64,000 nt of DNA from Streptomyces xiaopingdaonensis (GCF_000262345.1 NZ_AJTQ01000186.1:51397-115396), one strand, 5' to 3'. Shown: positions 44,749 to 54,002, counted from the first letter of the stretch. Numbers and translations: made by a program. Notes: generated by a model not told the origin, from the letters alone.

Positions 44749-44942
44749 TCTGCTCAAGGCGGGAGGGGCACCCGTGGCAGGAGTCGTCCCACGGGCGCGG
44801 AGTTCCGTGACCGGGGCTTTGAGCGGGACGTCGCGGCGCCGCCCCGCCCCGGAGGCGCCCGCTCCGCCGACCGACGCGGAACAGCCCGGCCCCGTACGGC
44901 GTTTACCGTGGGCACGGTTCGGAGCAACGGAGGCATTTCGGC

Positions 44943-45998
44943 ATGCACGGTGAGTACAAGATCCCCGGCGGCAAGCTGGTCGTCGTCGACTTGGAGCGGC
45001 GCGACGGCGTCCTGCGGAACGTGCAGGTGGCCGGCGACTTCTTCCTGGAGCCCGACGAGGCGATCACCGCGATCAACCAGTCGCTCGAGGGCGCCTCCGC
45101 CGACACGGACCTCACCGGCCTCGCCGCGAGGATCGAGGCGGCCGTCCCCGAGGACACCGTCATGTACGGGATCACGGCCGCGGGCGTCGCCGTCGCGGTC
45201 CGCCGCGCCCTCGCCGAGGCGACCGACTGGACCGACTACGACTGGCAGGTCATCCACGAGGCCCCGCAGTCCCCCGCCCTCCACATGGCGCTCGACCAGG
45301 TCCTCACCGAGGAGGTCGCCGCGGGCCGCAGGCCGCCGACACTGCGGGTGTGGGAGTGGGCCTCGCCCGCCGTCATCATCGGCAGCTTCCAGTCCCTCCG
45401 CAACGAGGTCGACCCCGAGGGCGCCGACCGGCACGGAGTGACCGTCGTCCGCAGGATCTCCGGCGGCGGAGCGATGTTCGTCGAGCGCGACAACACCATC
45501 ACCTACTCCCTCTCCGTCCCCGCCTCCCTCGTCTCCGGACTCTCCTTCGCCGACTCCTACGCCTACCTGGACGACTGGGTCCTCGCCGCTCTCGGCGACA
45601 TCGGCGTCCGCGCCTGGTACGTGCCGCTCAACGACATCGCCTCCAAGGACGGCAAGATCGGCGGCGCCGCCCAGAAGCGCATCGCCACCGGCGACGGCGC
45701 CGTCCTCCACCACGTGACCATGTCCTACGACATCGACGCCGACAAGATGCTCGACGTCCTCCGCATCGGCAAGGAGAAGCTCTCCGACAAGGGCACCACC
45801 AGCGCCAAGAAGCGCGTCGATCCCCTCCGCCGCCAGACCGGCCTCCCCCGCGCCGAGATCATCGACCGCATGATCGCCTCCTTCTCCCAGCGCTACGGCC
45901 TCACCGAAGGAGCCGTCACCGCCGAGGAGACGGCCCGCGCCGAGGAGCTGGCACGGACGAAGTTCGGCAGCGAGGAGTGGACGGGGCGGGTGGCGTAG
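44943..45998 (+). CDS. lplA: Lipoate-protein ligase, domain-permuted (accessory domain first)
   Basis: A 351-aa lipoate ligase family protein. Residues 1 to about 85 (GEYKIPGGKLVVVDLE, LRNVQVAGDFFLEPDE) correspond to the small accessory domain that is C-terminal in E. coli LplA. The catalytic BPL/LplA domain follows: LHMALDQVL, the substrate-binding RRISGGGAMFVERDNTITYSL, and the LNDIASKDGKIGGAAQKR loop with the lipoyl-AMP-contacting Lys. It should attach lipoate to E2 or GcvH proteins in the cytosol. The order of the two domains is therefore reversed relative to E. coli. Confidence 0.92.
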   Translation: MHGEYKIPGGKLVVVDLERRDGVLRNVQVAGDFFLEPDEAITAINQSLEGASADTDLTGLAARIEAAVPEDTVMYGITAAGVAVAVRRALAEATDWTDYDWQVIHEAPQSPALHMALDQVLTEEVAAGRRPPTLRVWEWASPAVIIGSFQSLRNEVDPEGADRHGVTVVRRISGGGAMFVERDNTITYSLSVPASLVSGLSFADSYAYLDDWVLAALGDIGVRAWYVPLNDIASKDGKIGGAAQKRIATGDGAVLHHVTMSYDIDADKMLDVLRIGKEKLSDKGTTSAKKRVDPLRRQTGLPRAEIIDRMIASFSQRYGLTEGAVTAEETARAEELARTKFGSEEWTGRVA

Positions 45999-46269
45999 GG
46001 AGAGTCGTCCCGGCTGCGGGCGAACGGACCGTCCGACTCCCCCGCACTTGCCGTCAGCGCGGACCCGCTCGGTTCCGGGCCGCGAAAACCGGGACCCGAC
46101 GCGGCGAGCCGGCAGCGCTCCGACGAGACCCGCCGACATACCCGCGGCCGCCTTCCCCGGCCCGCCCAACTCCCCACTCCGCGCCCCGAATCGCCCCGCA
46201 ACCGCACCGCATCCCCGTGCGTCCCCTGGGGCGTCGAGGCGCCGCACCCAAGGCGCCCAGGAGGAGCAG

Positions 46270-46680
46270 GTGGAAGCTTCCGCACACGAAGGGCGGCGCC
46301 GTCGTCCCAGCCGTCCCGGTGCCGCCGTGCTCGGGGCCGTCGCGGGGATCGCCGTGACGGTGACGGCCGTCGCGGTGCTGTGGTGGCCGCGGGCGGACGT
46401 CGTCCAGGAGAGCCGGGCACCGGCGGACGTGGAGTACGCGGACGGGTCGCGGCACCACCTGGCACTCGTCGAGGAGCGCACGCTCTCCGGGCGGGAGACG
46501 TACCGTCTGGTGGTCGGGCGGGATCCGGGGCACGGCTACGGGCACCACGTCGACCTCGGTTCCGGAGTCGCCGCCGAGGGGATCGAGTCGGCCGAGTGGA
46601 CGGCCGCCGGCGTGCGGGTGCAATTCGGTACGGGACACCGGGTGTTCGTCCCCGCCTCCCTCTTCGTCGGCGGGCGCTGA
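46270..46680 (+). CDS. Small membrane-anchored hypothetical protein
   Basis: A 136-aa protein: an Arg-rich cytoplasmic N-terminus, one transmembrane helix (AAVLGAVAGIAVTVTAVAVLWW, about residues 20-41), then an extracytoplasmic domain of about 90 residues without known motif. I chose GTG 46270 because AGGAGGAGCA precedes it directly and the helix falls at the N-terminus. The frame is open upstream but with poor coding character. Function unknown. Confidence 0.7.
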   Translation: MEASAHEGRRRRPSRPGAAVLGAVAGIAVTVTAVAVLWWPRADVVQESRAPADVEYADGSRHHLALVEERTLSGRETYRLVVGRDPGHGYGHHVDLGSGVAAEGIESAEWTAAGVRVQFGTGHRVFVPASLFVGGR

Positions 46681-46731
46681 TGCGGTCCGCCGTGCGGGCG
46701 CGGCCGTCGTGGAGCCCGGGCGTCCGGCGAA

Positions 46732-47280
46732 GTGCGGGTGCGCACGGAAGGACGCACCCTGGCCGCTCACGCGCCGTCCGGCTCGCAGGCACCCGAGGTC
46801 TCCGACCGGCTGCTCGCACGGCAACCACGCCCTGATGCTCGTCGACAACGGGAGCCAGGCGGGCTTCGCCGTCGCCTCCCGCTCCATGGAGTTCCTCCGG
46901 AACGCGGTGCAGGCCTCGCCCGCACCGCGGCGCCCTTCGAGGTGTCGACGGCCGTGCCGGCGCTTCGGCGTCCCGCTCCTCCGGGGCGTGCGCGAGGTCT
47001 TCCCCGGCGAGGACGCACGGATCGACCGCACCACCACGAGCCTGGGAGGACGCCCGCGTCCGGCTGCGGTTCCTGGGGCCCGGCGGCGCAGGCTGGTGCG
47101 TGGTGCTTGCGCGGTGGAGGAGGGGTACGAGGTGTACGTCGTCTGCCACGCCTGCGGGGCGTGAGCGAGGAGGCGGTGACGCGCACGGTCCTGGCCGGTG
47201 TGCAGCCGCTGGGTACCTACGGGCTCGGCGCCGAGTACCGCTACCGGATACTCGACTGGGACCGCGAGCAGCGCAGTTGA
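46732..47280 (+). pseudogene. Multiply frameshifted hypothetical gene
   Basis: No single frame is coding across this interval, but coding-like stretches follow each other in different frames in one direction. In order they include RTLAAHAPSGSQAPEVSDRL, NHALMLVDNGSQAGFAVASR, RTAAPFEVSTAVPAL, VREVFPGEDARIDRTTTSLG, EDARVRLRFLGPGGAGWCVV, VEEGYEVYVVCHACGA and TRTVLAGVQPLGTYGLGAEY to the TGA at 47280. Together they form one plausible protein of about 180 aa broken by at least five indels. Either a decayed gene or a run of sequencing errors. Family not recognised. Confidence 0.7.
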
Positions 47281-47404
47281 GGGCCGGGCGGCGGGCTGCG
47301 GCCCGAGAGGCCGGGCCTTAGCCTGAAGTGGCTTCCGGGCTCGCGTGCGGGAGCGCCGGGCCGCGGGCCGGCTGGCCGTCGTCGGCGCAGGGAAGGGAGC
47401 TGCC

Positions 47405-47713
47405 ATGGGCGAGGAAGTCGAGGTCGTGGACGTTCCGGACGCCAACCGGTACGAGGCCCGGATCGGCGGCGAGCCGGCCGGGTTCGCGCAGTACGTGCGG
47501 TCGCCGACGGTCGTCGCTTTCCTCCACACCGAGGTCGACCCCGCGTACGAGGGCCGCGGCGTCGGGAGCGCGCTGGCGCGGGCGGGGCTCGACGCGGAGC
47601 GGGCCGCGGGGCACCAGGTCGTACCGGTCTGCCCGTTCGTCGCGGGCTGGATCCGCAAGCACCCGGAGTACCAGGCGCTCGTCTACGACGAGGAGAGCGC
47701 GGTCTCGGACTGA
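47405..47713 (+). CDS. Short GNAT acetyltransferase (YjdJ-type)
   Basis: A 102-aa single-domain protein. AFLHTEVDPAYEGRGVGSAL contains the acetyl-CoA pyrophosphate-binding R/Q-x-x-G-x-G/A motif, and VVPVCPFVAGWIRKHPEY is the conserved C-terminal block of the YjdJ/Gtn-type minimal GNATs (about 95-100 aa). Acceptor unknown. ATG 47405 has GGGAG upstream. A perfect 10-bp hairpin (47762-47790) follows the gene. Confidence 0.9.
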   Translation: MGEEVEVVDVPDANRYEARIGGEPAGFAQYVRSPTVVAFLHTEVDPAYEGRGVGSALARAGLDAERAAGHQVVPVCPFVAGWIRKHPEYQALVYDEESAVSD

Positions 47714-47761
47714 GCCGGCGGCCGGCCTGCCGGGAGGACGCGGCGCCGAGGGTCGCACCAA

Positions 47762-47790
47762 GCATGCCACCACGGGTCGCGGTGGCATGC
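47762..47790. terminator. 10-bp perfect hairpin
   Basis: GCATGCCACC (47762-47771) and GGTGGCATGC (47781-47790) enclose a 9-nt loop, 48 nt after the GNAT stop. Most likely its terminator; being 24 nt upstream of a -35 element it could alternatively be an operator for the next operon. Confidence 0.6.
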
Positions 47791-47813
47791 CGCGTCGACC
47801 TACAAATAACTGT

Positions 47814-47843
47814 TTGACGGTCACCCCCGCGCCCTCCGACACT
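47814..47843 (+). promoter_or_regulatory. Promoter TTGACG-18-GACACT, leaderless start
   Basis: TTGACG (47814-47819) and GACACT (47838-47843) are spaced 18 nt. The first base expected to be transcribed, about 7 nt after the -10, is the A of the regulator's ATG (47850), and no Shine-Dalgarno is present. A leaderless mRNA is inferred. Confidence 0.6.
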
Positions 47844-47849
47844 TCCGCC

Positions 47850-48398
47850 ATGCCGCCAACTCCCCCTGATCCCCCGCGAGAAGAGCTGCGCGGACTCCGC
47901 GTCCTCGCGCACCCGCTCCGTCTCCGGCTGCTCTCGCTCACCACCGCACGCGCGTACAGCGCGGCCGAGGCCGCCCGCGAGCTCGGCGCCTCGCAGGCCA
48001 ACGTCAGCTACCACCTGCGCCGGCTCCACGAGGCGGGCCTGCTGAGGCTCGACGGCGAGGAGACCGTCCGCGGCGGCCTCGCCAAGCGGTACCGGTACGA
48101 CGGATCGAGCCGTCTCACCGTCGGGACCGAGGCGGACGAGTACGCAGCCGTCGCCTCCGCACTCGGCGAGGAGTTGCGCCGCCGCTCCCACCGACGCGAT
48201 CCCCGGCACCCGGGCTCGCTCACCGACGCGGAGGTCTGGCTGCCGAAGGCGACGTGGGAGCGGGTCCGCGAACTCGCCGAGGAGATCGGCGAGTTGGTGC
48301 ACGAGGAGGCCGTCCCCGCCGACAGCCCGGGCGCCGTCCCCACCAGCGCGACGCTGCTGCTCTTTTGCATGGCCGACGGACGGGGAGACGAGGAGTGA
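47850..48398 (+). CDS. ArsR-like winged-helix transcriptional regulator
   Basis: A 182-aa regulator with an ArsR/HTH_20 winged helix: LRVLAHPLRLRLLSLTTAR, AAEAARELGASQANVSYHLR and the wing LHEAGLLRLDGEE. The C-terminal half is helical and family-variable; no metal-binding Cys cluster. It overlaps the MFS gene by GTGA, so it very likely controls that efflux pump. Translation appears leaderless (see promoter at 47814-47843). Confidence 0.9.
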   Translation: MPPTPPDPPREELRGLRVLAHPLRLRLLSLTTARAYSAAEAARELGASQANVSYHLRRLHEAGLLRLDGEETVRGGLAKRYRYDGSSRLTVGTEADEYAAVASALGEELRRRSHRRDPRHPGSLTDAEVWLPKATWERVRELAEEIGELVHEEAVPADSPGAVPTSATLLLFCMADGRGDEE

Positions 48399-49681
48399 GA
48401 AGCCGCCGGATCCGTACGCAGCGGCAGGGCCCGCTCCTGAAGGCCCTGCGCCGACGCAATCTGCGGAACCTCACCGCCGGGCGCACGCTGACGCACTGCG
48501 CCAACGCGATGGCGCCCATCGCCCTCGCCTTCGCCGTCCTCGACCTGACGGGCTCGGCCGTCCACGTGGGGCTGGTCGTCGCCGCGCGCTCCCTCACCAA
48601 CGTCGCGCTCGTCCTGCTCGGCGGGATGCTCGCCGACCGGCTGCCGAAGAGCGTGATCCTCCAGGGCTCCAGCCTCGCGGCGGCGGCCGCCCAAGCCGCC
48701 GTCGCCGCACTCCTGTTGACCGGAAGCGGCGGGCTGCCGGCGCTCGTGGCGCTGAGCACCGTCAACGGGGCCGTCGCCGCGCTCTCGCTCCCGGCCGCTG
48801 TCGCGCTCACCCCGTACACGGTCCCCGCCGGGGAGCTGCGCGCCGCCAACGCCGTGGCGCGGATGGGCGTGCAGGGCGGGATGATCGCCGGTGCCTCGCT
48901 CGGCGGGGCGGTGACGGCGACCTTCTCGCCCGCGTGGGGCTTCGCCGTCAACGCGATGCTCTTCGCGGGGGCCGCGGTCGCCTACCACGGGGTGCGCATC
49001 CCGCAGCCGCCCCGGGAGGGTTCGCGTCCGCTCCACGAACTCCACGAGGGCTGGCGGGAGTTCACGGCACGGCGGTGGGTGTGGCTCGTCGTGCTCCAGT
49101 TCTTCGTCGTCAACGCCGTGACGGCGGGCGGCGTTCACGTGCTCGGCCCGACGATCGCCGACGACACCTTCGGGCGCACCCTCTGGGGGCTCGTACTCGC
49201 CGTGCAGATGGCGGGTGCGCTCGTCGGCGGGTTCTTCGCGGCGCGCTCCCGCGTGCGGCACGCCCTGCGGCTCGGCGTCGCCGTCGTGGTCTTCGACGCG
49301 CTGCCGCTGCTGGCGCTCGCCGAGACGGCGCCGCTCGCGCTGCTGGTGGCGGCGATGTTCGTGAACGGCGTGGCGATGGAGCAGTTCGGCGTCGCGTGGG
49401 AGGTGTCACTCCAGGAGAACATCCCGACGGACCGGCTCGCCCGCGTCTACTCCTACGACGTCCTCGGCTCCCTGCTCGCCCTCCCGCTCGGCGAGGTCGC
49501 CGCCGGCTGGCTCGCCGAACAGCACGGCACACGCCTCACGTTGCTCGGCGGCACCGCGCTGCTCGTCGCCGCGACGGGGCTCGTCCTCTGCAGCCGCCAG
49601 GTGCGCGGGCTCACCGTCCGCGCAGGAGCGGGCGACGTCGGGGACGCCGCCGTGGAGGAGAGACCCGGCGCGGCGACGTAG
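48395..49681 (+). CDS. MFS efflux transporter (MFS_3-like)
   Basis: A 428-aa 12-TM major facilitator. It starts with RNLRNLTAGRTLTHCANAM, has ADRLPKSVILQGSS as the motif-A loop after TM2, and a central cytoplasmic loop (LHELHEGWREFTARRWVW) typical of the MFS_3/drug-exporter group, a group that also contains EntS-like exporters. Coupled to the upstream regulator by GTGA. Substrate unknown; proximity to siderophore genes is not close enough to assign siderophore export. Confidence 0.9.
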   Translation: MRSRRIRTQRQGPLLKALRRRNLRNLTAGRTLTHCANAMAPIALAFAVLDLTGSAVHVGLVVAARSLTNVALVLLGGMLADRLPKSVILQGSSLAAAAAQAAVAALLLTGSGGLPALVALSTVNGAVAALSLPAAVALTPYTVPAGELRAANAVARMGVQGGMIAGASLGGAVTATFSPAWGFAVNAMLFAGAAVAYHGVRIPQPPREGSRPLHELHEGWREFTARRWVWLVVLQFFVVNAVTAGGVHVLGPTIADDTFGRTLWGLVLAVQMAGALVGGFFAARSRVRHALRLGVAVVVFDALPLLALAETAPLALLVAAMFVNGVAMEQFGVAWEVSLQENIPTDRLARVYSYDVLGSLLALPLGEVAAGWLAEQHGTRLTLLGGTALLVAATGLVLCSRQVRGLTVRAGAGDVGDAAVEERPGAAT

Positions 49682-49900
49682 GGCGCTCACTGGGTGGCCG
49701 CCCACCGGTCGCGCGCCGGCACAGCGCGCCGCCCGCCGCCGGCGCGGCCGCGGCGGCTCTCCAGGGGGCGGTGGCTGGTTCCGCAATCCGCCGACGGGCG
49801 CCGACCGGTCTCCGCCGCACCCCGTTCGGCCGGGGCCGCCGCACCGCCCCACCCCCGTAGGAGCGGCGCAACGTCTGTCCCCGGAGCCGCGCGCGACGCC

Positions 49901-50707
49901 CTACGGGACTCCCTCGGCGAGCCGCTCCCCTTCGCCCCGCCCCGCGCGCAGCAGCACCTCGGTGAGCGTCTCGGGCGCCGAGACCATGGGGAAGTGCGCG
50001 GTGTCCAGGTCGAAGAAGGCCGAGGTGGGTCGTGCGAGGGCGGCGAACCGCGGGTCGCCGGTGGCGGCGAGCTCGGCCGCCACCGCCGTACTCGTGCCGT
50101 TGCGGGTGCAGAAGACGCCGGTGAGCGGGATCTCGGCCGCGGCGCCTTTCAGGTGCAGGCGGCTGGTGAAGGTGCCGAGCGGCTGGGGCGCCGCTCGCCC
50201 TACCATCCACGCGAGTTGGGCCTCGTCGAGGTCGGAGGTGGCGGTGCCCCGCCACCGCTCGGCGGTCGGCGCCGGAATCCGCCAACCCTCCTCGGCCTCG
50301 ACGGTGTGCTGCCGCATCACGGCCTGACGCGGAGAGTCGGGCTCCCTCTCGTCGAGCAGCTCCAGGACGGAGTAGCCGTCGAGCGGGAACGCGGCGTCGA
50401 GGTAGACCACCCGCTCGACGCGGGCGCCGCGCCGATCGGCCGCGCCGACCGCGGGGAAGATGCCGTAGCAGTGCCCGACGAGGACGACGCGTTCCCCTTC
50501 GAGGTGGTCGAGGATCTGCACCAGGTCCTCGACGTGCGTCTCCAAGTCCACGGCGGGGCCCGCGAGATGGCGCCGGTCCCCCATGCCGGTGAAGGTCACC
50601 GGGTGCGCTCGGGCCCCGGCGGCGCGCAGCCGGTCGGCGACCTCCTCCCACACCCAACCGCCCAGGTAGCCGCCGGGGGCGAGGACGAACGTCGGCTCAG
50701 TGGTCAT
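49901..50707 (-). CDS. Alpha/beta hydrolase with Cys at the nucleophile position
   Basis: A 268-aa alpha/beta hydrolase of the methylesterase/EstC type: FVLAPGGYLGGWVWEEVADRL (oxyanion HG-like start), nucleophile elbow VVLVGHCYGI, and a C-terminal LDTAHFPMVSAPETL with the catalytic His. In most relatives the elbow is GHSxG; here codon TGC gives Cys, as in dienelactone hydrolases. ATG 50707 follows GGGAGG. Divergent from a MerR regulator, which probably controls it. Confidence 0.88.
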   Translation of the reverse strand: MTTEPTFVLAPGGYLGGWVWEEVADRLRAAGARAHPVTFTGMGDRRHLAGPAVDLETHVEDLVQILDHLEGERVVLVGHCYGIFPAVGAADRRGARVERVVYLDAAFPLDGYSVLELLDEREPDSPRQAVMRQHTVEAEEGWRIPAPTAERWRGTATSDLDEAQLAWMVGRAAPQPLGTFTSRLHLKGAAAEIPLTGVFCTRNGTSTAVAAELAATGDPRFAALARPTSAFFDLDTAHFPMVSAPETLTEVLLRAGRGEGERLAEGVP

Positions 50708-50766
50708 GCGACCTCCCGTGGTCGTCGTGCGGGCCGTCCTGTCCGGCCGCCTGCTCAGTACGCTAG

Positions 50767-50788
50767 GAACTCCAGCGACGGGAGGTTC
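50767..50788. promoter_or_regulatory. MerR-type dyad GAACTCC..GGAGGTTC
   Basis: An imperfect inverted repeat (GAACTCC and GGAGGTTC, 7 nt apart) lies between the divergent hydrolase and merR-type genes, overlapping the regulator's ribosome-binding site. AACCTCC-type arms are common in MerR-family operators. Moderate evidence, since the right arm is also the Shine-Dalgarno. Confidence 0.4.
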
Positions 50789-50793
50789 AACCC

Positions 50794-51729
50794 TTGCTCC
50801 GCGACGAGACGTTGAGCATCGGCGAGCTCGCAGCACGCACCGGCGCCACGGTCAAGACCGTCCGCTACTACTCGGACCGCGGGCTGCTCCCCGAGACGGT
50901 CCGCAGCACAGGCGGGCACCGCAGGTACGCACCGGAAGCGGTGGAGCGGCTGCGCCGGGTCCGCTCGCTGCGCGCACTCGGCCTCTCCCTGCCGGAGGTC
51001 TCCCGCCTGCTGGCGCACCCCGAGGAAGATTTCGACGGAGCCCTGGAGGGCGCCGCGGCACGGAAGTTGGGCGACCTCGGCACGGAACTCACCGCGCTCC
51101 GCTGGCGGGAAGCGGCGCTCCGCCTCCTCCACGAGAGCCCGCCTGAGCTGCGCGCCGAGCGCCTGCTGCTCGTCGGCGGGTTGGAGGTACCGCCCGACAC
51201 GACGGACCTGGCGCGCTTCTGGCGGAGGCTGCTCCCGCCGGGCATCCCGCGCCGCCTGCTCGACGTCGTCGTGGAGGCCGCGGTGGTACGCCCGCCCGCA
51301 GACCCGACTCCCCAACACGTCCTCGACCAGGCAGAGTTGCACACCCTCGCCACCAGGGGCCGGCTCAGCGTCGACCTCTGCGTCCCGTTCTCGGCGACGC
51401 ATCCCCACTACCGCACCGACGCGCTCTACGAGGGCCTCGCCGAGGCGGTGCCGCTCACGTCGGCACACCTGCGCGCCGGGCGCCCGCCGCACGAGGGGGA
51501 CGCCCTCGACTGCTTCGTCGCCGCCCACGCCCGCGCCCGCGGTGCCCGCGACACCCTGGCGTTCCGCCGCGACCTCAGCCGCCACCTGGCACGGACGGCC
51601 GACCCGGTGATCGAGCGCTACTGGCAGCTCGCCAGCCGCCTGGCACCCGCCGACGAGCCCACCCCCGGAGCCGTCGACGACTGGCACCGGGCCGCTCTCG
51701 ACGGCCAGTTGGCGCGTACGGACGCCTGA
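50794..51729 (+). CDS. MerR-family transcriptional regulator
   Basis: A 311-aa regulator. N-terminal MerR HTH: LSIGELAARTGATVKTVRYY, SDRGLLPETVRSTGGHRRY, then LRALGLSLPEVSRLLAHP. The long C-terminal domain (about 200 residues) lacks metal-binding cysteines and probably senses an organic ligand. TTG 50794 is used because GGGAGG is 8 nt upstream and no ATG fits the HTH. Divergent from the Cys-type hydrolase. Confidence 0.93.
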   Translation: MLRDETLSIGELAARTGATVKTVRYYSDRGLLPETVRSTGGHRRYAPEAVERLRRVRSLRALGLSLPEVSRLLAHPEEDFDGALEGAAARKLGDLGTELTALRWREAALRLLHESPPELRAERLLLVGGLEVPPDTTDLARFWRRLLPPGIPRRLLDVVVEAAVVRPPADPTPQHVLDQAELHTLATRGRLSVDLCVPFSATHPHYRTDALYEGLAEAVPLTSAHLRAGRPPHEGDALDCFVAAHARARGARDTLAFRRDLSRHLARTADPVIERYWQLASRLAPADEPTPGAVDDWHRAALDGQLARTDA

Positions 51730-51789
51730 ACCCACGGCACCGGCGAGCAGGCGGGGCCGCACCCGTCGAAGGTGCGGCCCCTGACCGGG

Positions 51790-52182
51790 CTACTGCTCCG
51801 GCCAGCCGCCGTACGGGACGGTGAGCAGCTCCATCTGGTGCCCGTTCGGGTCCAGGAAGTACACGCCGCTGCCGCCGTCGTTGTGGTTGACCGTCCCCGG
51901 ATGCTTCTGATGGGGATCGGCCCAGTGCGCGAGGCCGCGTCGGGAGATCTTGGCGTAGGCCGCTTCGAACTCGTCCTCGGACACGAGGAAGGCATAGTGC
52001 TGCGGTGTGATGTGCTGCTCGGGGATGCTGGCGAAGTCCAGGGTGACGCCGTTGCCCAGCTCCACCGGGACGAACGGGCCCCATTCCGGGCCGACTTCGA
52101 GTTCCAGCAGCTCCGCGAAGAATTCAGCGGATTCCCGGTTGTTCCGTGAGTGGACGATCGTGTGGTTCAACTCGACTGCCAA
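51790..52182 (-). CDS. VOC-family (glyoxalase/dioxygenase) protein
   Basis: A 130-aa vicinal-oxygen-chelate protein with two beta-alpha-beta-beta-beta repeats: VELNHTIVHSRNNRESAEFF and later HYAFLVSEDEFEAAYAKI, then SGVYFLDPNGHQMELLTVPY. The His2-Glu metal set (H, H, E) is present. Reaction unknown. TTG 52182 is preferred because GGAGG lies 8 nt upstream; ATG 52218 is an alternative that adds 12 residues. Confidence 0.88.
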   Translation of the reverse strand: MAVELNHTIVHSRNNRESAEFFAELLELEVGPEWGPFVPVELGNGVTLDFASIPEQHITPQHYAFLVSEDEFEAAYAKISRRGLAHWADPHQKHPGTVNHNDGGSGVYFLDPNGHQMELLTVPYGGWPEQ

Positions 52183-52560
52183 AAGAATGCCTCCATAGGC
52201 ATCTCCCGACACCTCCATGCCTCACCCTGCCGGTGACCGACACGCGATGCCGCGGCAGCACGGTACGACACCCGGACGGCCGATGTCCCCCGTTTCCGTC
52301 CTCTTCCGGAAGAACAACCGCACGACCGCGGCACCGTCGGGGGTCACCGCGCGGCAAGCGAAAGCCCGTCGCACCGTGGTGAATCCTCCGACGGCCGCAT
52401 GTGACACATCGTGCCGGAGCGATCCTTTGACAGGCCGCTCCCGACGGGTCGTACGGTGGCCCGCGGGTAGACCAGGGCGCGCCCGCTACCGGTGAAAAGG
52501 CATCTCGACCTCGGAGTCGACCGAAGCCGCATACACGTACCTGGTGAGGTGACGCTCTTC
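52183..52560. other. Intergenic region with promoter for the sugar permease
   Basis: About 380 nt without a gene. It contains TTGACA (52427-52432) and TACGGT (52452-52457) with a 19-nt spacer as the likely promoter of the downstream permease, leaving a leader of about 100 nt. No riboswitch-like conserved structure recognised. Confidence 0.5.
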
Positions 52561-53997
52561 ATGGCTGACACGGCCTCCGCGACACAGCCGTCCGGCCACC
52601 ACGGCAAAGCCGTCGGTATCTCGATCGCCGCGGCGGTCGGCGGGTTCCTCTTCGGCTTCGACTCCTCCGTGATCAACGGCGCCGTCGACTCCCTCAGCGG
52701 GCACTTCCAGCTCGGCGACTTCCTCTCGGGGTTCGTCGTCTCGATCGCGCTCCTCGGCTGCGCGGTGGGCGCCTGGTACGCGGGCCGCCTCGCCGACGGG
52801 TGGGGCCGCCGCAACGTGATGCTGCTGAGCGCGGCGATGTTCGTCATCAGCTCGACCGGGTCCGCGTTCGCCTTCTCCGTGCCCGACCTGCTGCTCTGGC
52901 GCGTCATCGGCGGCCTCGGCATCGGCATCGCCTCCGTCATCGCGCCCGCCTACATCTCCGAGGTTGCGCCCGCCTCGGGCCGCGGTGCGCTCGGCTCCCT
53001 CCAGCAGTTGGCCATCACCATCGGGCAGCTCGTCGTCCTCAGCTCGAACAAGAGCCTGGCGGGGGCCGCCGGCGGCGCCTCGCAGGACCTGTGGTTCGGC
53101 ATGCCGGCCTGGCGCTGGATGTTCCTCGTCGGAGTGCTCCCCGCCGGCGTCTACGCGGTGCTGGCGCTGCTCATCCCCGAGTCGCCGCGCTACCTCGTGC
53201 TGGCGGGCAAGGACGAGAAGGCCGCGGAGGTCCTCGGCAGGGTGACGGGTGTCGCCGAACCGCAGTCCAAGGTGCGGGAGATCCGCGAGACCCTCCGCAA
53301 GGAGCACAAGAGCAGCTTCAGCGATCTCCGAGGCCCCCGCTTCGGACTGCATCCGCTGGTCTGGGTCGGTATCGCCATGGCCGCGTTCCAGCAGCTCGTC
53401 GGCATCAACGCGATCTTCTACTACTCGACGACGCTGTGGCAGTCGGTCGGCTTCAGCGAGTCCGACTCCTTCACGACCTCCGTCATCACCGCCGGCGTCA
53501 ACGTCGTCATGACGGTCGTCTCGATGCTCTTCGTCGACCGCGTGGGCCGCCGCAGGCTGCTGTCGATCGGCTCGGTCGGCATGTTCGTCGCGCTCGCCGT
53601 TACCGCCGTCGCCTTCTCGCAGCAGCGGGGCAGCGGCGAGGACATCTCCCTGCCCGACCCCTACGGCCCCGTGGCCCTCGTCGGGGCCAACGCGTTCGTG
53701 GTCTTCTTCGCGCTCTCCTGGGGCCCGATCATGTGGATCATGCTGGCGGAGATGTTCCCCAACCGGATGCGGGCCATGGCGCTGGCGATCGGCACCGCCG
53801 CCAACTGGATCTTCAACTTCCTCGTCACCTTCTCCTTCGAGCCGATGACGGAGCGGGTCGGCCTCTCCTGGCTGTACGGGGCGTTCGCGTTCTTCGCCGC
53901 GGCCTCCTTCGTCTTCGTCCGCAGCAAGGTCCCGGAGACCAAGCAGCGGGAGCTGGAGTCGATGACCGGGGAGACGCACCAGCGGAAGGGCGGCTGA
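52561..53997 (+). CDS. glcP: MFS glucose/hexose permease (GlcP-like sugar porter)
   Basis: A 478-aa sugar porter with TM1 [85 protein letters not shown] in TM7, [12 protein letters not shown] and the C-terminal [12 protein letters not shown]. The sequence pattern matches Streptomyces GlcP, the major glucose:H+ symporter, better than the other porters in this window. ATG 52561 follows GAGGTGA. Confidence 0.9.
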   Translation: MADTASATQPSGHHGKAVGISIAAAVGGFLFGFDSSVINGAVDSLSGHFQLGDFLSGFVVSIALLGCAVGAWYAGRLADGWGRRNVMLLSAAMFVISSTGSAFAFSVPDLLLWRVIGGLGIGIASVIAPAYISEVAPASGRGALGSLQQLAITIGQLVVLSSNKSLAGAAGGASQDLWFGMPAWRWMFLVGVLPAGVYAVLALLIPESPRYLVLAGKDEKAAEVLGRVTGVAEPQSKVREIRETLRKEHKSSFSDLRGPRFGLHPLVWVGIAMAAFQQLVGINAIFYYSTTLWQSVGFSESDSFTTSVITAGVNVVMTVVSMLFVDRVGRRRLLSIGSVGMFVALAVTAVAFSQQRGSGEDISLPDPYGPVALVGANAFVVFFALSWGPIMWIMLAEMFPNRMRAMALAIGTAANWIFNFLVTFSFEPMTERVGLSWLYGAFAFFAAASFVFVRSKVPETKQRELESMTGETHQRKGG

Positions 53998-54002
53998 CGC
54001 CG

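Noticed and set aside
48395..49681. MFS transporter as the enterobactin exporter (EntS role)
   Set aside because: No iron box, its own regulator is coupled to it, and a dedicated IroC-like exporter sits in the iron-controlled operon; family resemblance alone is insufficient.
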